Of a stretch of 64,000 nucleotides of DNA, positions 60,573 through 64,000 are shown one piece after another. The stretch covers positions 1 through 64,000 of the forward strand of contig NZ_JAFREM010000006.1 in the NCBI RefSeq assembly GCF_017377575.1, read 5' to 3'. A model generated the notes under the pieces. The model was not told the DNA's origin. It saw nothing but the letters and a program-made list of their open reading frames with translations, and searched no databases. Each line of letters opens with the position of its first letter. Position 1 is the stretch's first letter. This DNA comes from Candidatus Enterococcus moelleringii. GTDB taxonomy: Bacteria; Bacillota; Bacilli; Lactobacillales; Enterococcaceae. A program made the translations under genes and the position numbers.

Positions 60573-63500
60573 TTATCCTTGTTTTCGTTTACGCAAGAAG
60601 TATACTGCCGCAATTACCAGCAGGCCTCCTAAAATGTACATCCAGCTTTGCTGCTGTTCCCCGGTTTTCGGGAAGCTTTTGCTTGTTGCTGCTGTGGTGG
60701 TACGAACAATTTGTTCAGGAGCACGTGTTGTCGGTGTCTGCTTCGGCGCAGTCACAGGTGTGTTCCCATCAGAAGAACCCGTCTCTTTTTTGACCTCGTC
60801 TTCTTTTTTACCCTCATCCTTTTTAACAACTCGAATTTTAGCCGTAGCGGTGACTGTGGCTTCTGGAGCCAGCACCCGCTGCAATAAATTATCGGTGAAT
60901 GTTCCATTTTGAGCAATTGTATACTCTACTTCATACTCGCCGACCTTGCTGGTATCGACGGTGCCTTTTGTGCGCACCTCTTTAAATTCGATCGCCTTGC
61001 CATCCTTATCGACGGCCGAAACAAAATTATCGGCTGGTGTCCATTTGTCACCAACATAAATCGTGGAATCAACGACAGAGAGACTTGCCTGGTTCTCTTT
61101 CACCGTAACAGTCGCTACTGCACTAGCCCCTTGATAAGAATAGGTTATTTGGTACTTGCCGGCCTTTTCAGTATCCACAGTTCCCGTAACGGTCACCTCT
61201 TTAAAATCGACCGCTTTACCTGATTTATCCGTTGCTGAGATAAAGTTATCAGCGGCAGTCCATTCATCACCGACATAAAGCGCAGAATCCTTGGCTGCAA
61301 TAGTCGTTTGGTCAGCAACCACGTGGATCACTGCAACGGCTCTCTTGCCCCCATTTCTATACACGACTTCATAATCGCCAGCCTTAGCTGTGTTCACATC
61401 GCCTTCAACCTTTAGCTGATCCAAGCTTAGCGCTTCGCCGACTTTATCAGTAGCTGATACAAAGTTATCGGCCGCTTCCCATTTATCACCTACATGGATG
61501 GTTGAATCTTTAGCCATCACGCTGGATTGATCCGCCAATACGGTCACTACTGCTACAGCACTAGCACCTCCATAGGAATAAGTCACTTCATAGCTTCCCG
61601 GTGTATTCGTATCAACTTCTCCAGACACAGTTACGACTTCGAAATCTACCGCATTTCCAGCTTTATCAGTTGCTGATACGAAATTATCTTCAGCAGTCCA
61701 GTCATCGCCAACATAAAGCGTACTGTCCTTCGCTTGAACAGCCTGTTGATTGGCTAACACATGAACCGTGGCGGTGGCCGTTTTGCTGCCATTTTGATAA
61801 GCAACTTGATAATCACCGGCTTGGGCAGTATCCACCTCGCCAATTACTACCAGCTGCTCCACTCCGATTTCGGCGCCTGATGCATCCGTAGCTGAAACGA
61901 AATTGTCCGCTGCATTCCACACATCCCCTACGTAAATAGTGGAATCCTGCACGGCAACACTGGTATAGTCTGGTACAGCATCTAGATATATCTTGAAATC
62001 ATTGTTAGCCTTCATCAGCTGGATTTCCTTGCCTTGAAGGTACTCATCAGGAATCGTGTAGCCTTCTGGTGCATTGGTCACGAACAACAAATACTTACCG
62101 GACATGATCTCAGCGAAGTGATAATCCCCTTGGTCATCTGATTTAAACGAAAGAGATTGTCCAGTTACCTCATCCACCAATACCAGATCCACATCCGAAA
62201 TCGCGGTTTTCTCATCATCCGTTGCTAACACATGGAAATCCGCCTCCGTTTGATAAACAATCCCTTCCGAATCTCCTTCAGAAAACTGCAAATTCATCAC
62301 AGGTGTGACAGCCGTCCGGGTTGCTTCATCCAAGCTATCAATACTTTCCGAAGAGATCACTGCTTGGGTGGAAACTTGTCCAGGATTTTTCGAAATGACA
62401 TTGTAGCTGATTTCAATATTTTCAGTCAACGTATAATCAGAAAAGACCAGATTAACGCCTGTCTCGGTTTTCTCCACTTGGTAAGCCGTCTCCGGAACAC
62501 CGGAAACTCGAATCGAATTCACGTCGATCGAACCGTTGGTATTGCCTTTAACCGAAAGCTCAAAAGTAGGATTCACTACCTTTTTAGTTTTGGCATCAAT
62601 ATTTTGCGTTTTAACCGTACTTTGCGTCAGATTGTTCAGCTCCGGCACGGCATTTTGAGCGGCCTCGATGATCTTGCTGCCTTCATTTTCTACCCGGGCA
62701 TAAGCCACCATCTCTTGATTCTTATAAAGGGGTTCTTTGGCATTGCCCTGAACAGTGATCGCCGGAGTATTGAGCCAGCCATTAGCATACTTGTATTCGA
62801 TAATGTAACGCTTGTTGGTTTTACCGAAATCAAAAGTATAGGTACTGCTGGTTTCATCGAAGGTAACCGTTGGATACGCTTCGGACTGCTCACTCATCGG
62901 CTGATCAAAATAGTAGCCTCGATCCCAATATTGAGGATAAATAGAATCCACTTGATCATTGGATACATCATAAATATCATAGACAACTTCGGTATTTTGC
63001 GGGATTTTAGTTTTCACCACTAAATCATCCTGTGTGTCCTGACGAGCATTCACTAAAAATTGGTTTTTGCTGGCCTGCAGCGTGCGTTCAGAGTATAATT
63101 TCCGACCAGTCGTAACAGTGGTGTTCACCGTGTCGTAACCGTCTGCCTTAATCGTCACTGGCAGCTTATCAACCGGGATGAACACATCGGTTGCCAAGCT
63201 GTCAGGCACATAATTAAACCCTAAATCGAACTGAATCGATTGAGTAACTGGTGTTGTAAATTTGACCACCGAACCCTTGTCCGTTGGTGTAATCGTATAG
63301 TCTTCTCCTAATTTATAATAGAAGGAAACATTTCGCAGCTGCCGCAACGATAGATACGCCGGATGCTCCACCGTAATTTCGACATTCTCAAGAGGTGCAG
63401 AGGTACTCCCTTCAAGTCCAACACTAGCGTCACCCGCATAGGCGCCGTTTTGGAAATAATTCCCCCAGGCAGTTTCTACACTAGTGGGGTTTAACACATA

Positions 63501-64000
63501 CATCGGCTGAACATAGGTATCCTCAATAATTTTGTAAGCTTGATTAATCAAAGACGACTTGGCATTCACAATAATGTCTTTGCTGTTGAATGGAACCTTG
63601 ATCCGGAAAAGTCCCAATCGCAGTGTACTGTCTTTTTTCGCTGTCAGAGTAACAGTATCGTCTGCTGCCTCCACATCAAAATAATCACTGACCACGACTG
63701 ATTCATACGCAGCATTATTGGCCGTCAGGTTCACCAATTCAATTGGCTGTCCATTTTGACTTGTAAGGATAATCTGTTGTCCGGTGGTCATTTTTGTTGG
63801 CATTTGATGGATGTACAGGGAATAGTTGCCCTTTTCATACATGCTGCCGTTGGCAATGGAATCATAGCCCCGGGAGTAGACTTCTTTTTGATCCTTGCTG
63901 GTTTTGGCGGTTAGTGCCAGACCGCCGTACTTCGCCGTTGTCCGTTTTAAATAAACATTGCCAAAACCGGTCGTCGGATACCCCTTAGAAAATAAATAGG
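60573..64000 (-). CDS. Large LPXTG surface protein with Ig-like repeats (5' end outside window)
   Basis: The open frame runs through the right edge without a stop, so the N-terminus is missing; at least 1142 residues are visible. Order: an adhesin-like region with Y-rich and DVSNDQVDSIYPQYW segments, a VDLVLVDEVTGQSLSFKSDDQGDYHF Cna-B-like segment, then five Ig-like (Big_3-type) repeats of about 72 residues. Each repeat starts DST(I/L)YVGD and contains NFVSATD and the GEYEVTY-like end. A Lys/Thr/Pro linker and the sorting signal SFPKTGEQQQSWMYILGG follow. It is probably an adhesin or matrix-binding protein; the ligand is unknown. Its own terminator follows. Confidence 0.9.
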   Translation of the reverse strand, partial: YLFSKGYPTTGFGNVYLKRTTAKYGGLALTAKTSKDQKEVYSRGYDSIANGSMYEKGNYSLYIHQMPTKMTTGQQIILTSQNGQPIELVNLTANNAAYESVVVSDYFDVEAADDTVTLTAKKDSTLRLGLFRIKVPFNSKDIIVNAKSSLINQAYKIIEDTYVQPMYVLNPTSVETAWGNYFQNGAYAGDASVGLEGSTSAPLENVEITVEHPAYLSLRQLRNVSFYYKLGEDYTITPTDKGSVVKFTTPVTQSIQFDLGFNYVPDSLATDVFIPVDKLPVTIKADGYDTVNTTVTTGRKLYSERTLQASKNQFLVNARQDTQDDLVVKTKIPQNTEVVYDIYDVSNDQVDSIYPQYWDRGYYFDQPMSEQSEAYPTVTFDETSSTYTFDFGKTNKRYIIEYKYANGWLNTPAITVQGNAKEPLYKNQEMVAYARVENEGSKIIEAAQNAVPELNNLTQSTVKTQNIDAKTKKVVNPTFELSVKGNTNGSIDVNSIRVSGVPETAYQVEKTETGVNLVFSDYTLTENIEISYNVISKNPGQVSTQAVISSESIDSLDEATRTAVTPVMNLQFSEGDSEGIVYQTEADFHVLATDDEKTAISDVDLVLVDEVTGQSLSFKSDDQGDYHFAEIMSGKYLLFVTNAPEGYTIPDEYLQGKEIQLMKANNDFKIYLDAVPDYTSVAVQDSTIYVGDVWNAADNFVSATDASGAEIGVEQLVVIGEVDTAQAGDYQVAYQNGSKTATATVHVLANQQAVQAKDSTLYVGDDWTAEDNFVSATDKAGNAVDFEVVTVSGEVDTNTPGSYEVTYSYGGASAVAVVTVLADQSSVMAKDSTIHVGDKWEAADNFVSATDKVGEALSLDQLKVEGDVNTAKAGDYEVVYRNGGKRAVAVIHVVADQTTIAAKDSALYVGDEWTAADNFISATDKSGKAVDFKEVTVTGTVDTEKAGKYQITYSYQGASAVATVTVKENQASLSVVDSTIYVGDKWTPADNFVSAVDKDGKAIEFKEVRTKGTVDTSKVGEYEVEYTIAQNGTFTDNLLQRVLAPEATVTATAKIRVVKKDEGKKEDEVKKETGSSDGNTPVTAPKQTPTTRAPEQIVRTTTAATSKSFPKTGEQQQSWMYILGGLLVIAAVYFLRKRKQG

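Noticed and set aside
62232-63023. 263-codon open frame antisense to the surface protein
   Set aside because: It lies entirely opposite a repeat-rich coding gene with clear domains and has no ribosome site or recognisable motif; it is a shadow frame.
1-64000. CRISPR arrays, prophage genes, insertion sequences, rRNA genes
   Set aside because: No regularly spaced direct repeats of array type, no transposase, integrase or phage structural genes, and no rRNA sequence were seen on reading both strands.

Overview
The window looks like a low-GC Gram-positive chromosome from the Lactobacillales, most likely Enterococcus or a close relative. The evidence is family-level and was read by eye: an RNase J2 carrying the degenerate HGHADA motif, a DUF1461-HAD-YutD gene string, a LevR-type sigma-54 activator, LPXTG surface proteins, the small bacterial SRP RNA beside tadA, and many TTG/GTG starts behind strong AGGAGG ribosome binding sites. 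No species call is possible from the sequence alone.

Layout. 1-4.7 kb: housekeeping genes (S1-domain CvfD/YugI protein, MalY/PatB lyase, cyclophilin, YumC-type ferredoxin-NADP reductase, PgpA-like protein). 4.7-16.6 kb: a redox and energy block. It holds a minus-strand operon flavodoxin-nfnA-nfnB-nifJ and a complete rnfCDGEAB operon, both preceded by the same 15-bp 7-1-7 palindrome upstream of the promoter. Together they would link pyruvate oxidation to reduced ferredoxin or flavodoxin, NADPH formation and an ion gradient. This is an anaerobe-type module that is surprising in a lactic acid bacterium. 17-34.2 kb: ordinary chromosome (HAD phosphatase, 5'-nucleotidase, Ogt, tRNA-Leu, two AI-2E family transporters around SPFH and LURP-one proteins, SRP RNA, TadA, NrnA, SpxR-like protein, YbaK, DHA2-family efflux pump whose 3' end is tandemly duplicated). 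34.2-34.8 kb: a MazE/RelE-type toxin-antitoxin pair.

34.8-46.9 kb is the most unusual part. On one strand lie a zinc alcohol dehydrogenase, galactitol-family PTS IIA, IIB and IIC, a LevR-like sigma-54 activator (interrupted by a frameshift), a RuBisCO-like protein, and a 2-oxoacid/acetoin-dehydrogenase-like complex. The E2 of this complex is split into a free 80-residue lipoyl carrier and a catalytic protein without an E3-binding domain. The first gene is preceded by a textbook -24/-12 promoter, a cre-like site and two upstream 15-bp direct repeats. I infer a catabolic pathway for an unidentified PTS-imported sugar, polyol or sugar acid. Import and phosphorylation would be followed by oxidation, a RuBisCO-like enolisation or decarboxylation step, and thiamine-dependent cleavage to an acyl-CoA.

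47-64 kb: RNase J2, a deacetylase-like secreted protein, an XRE regulator, a six-gene surface-fibre-like locus (two SipW/ER-type signal peptidases, three proteins with SipW-dependent-type N-termini, one LPXTG protein, no sortase), Asd, an LCP protein, a HigBA-like pair, small stress proteins and a large LPXTG protein with five Ig-like repeats that runs off the right edge.

Three genes (the LevR-like regulator, PTS IIC and HigB) each carry an apparent one-base indel at a short homopolymer. Either the assembly has homopolymer errors or several genes are freshly inactivated. This should be settled before interpreting the catabolic cluster.
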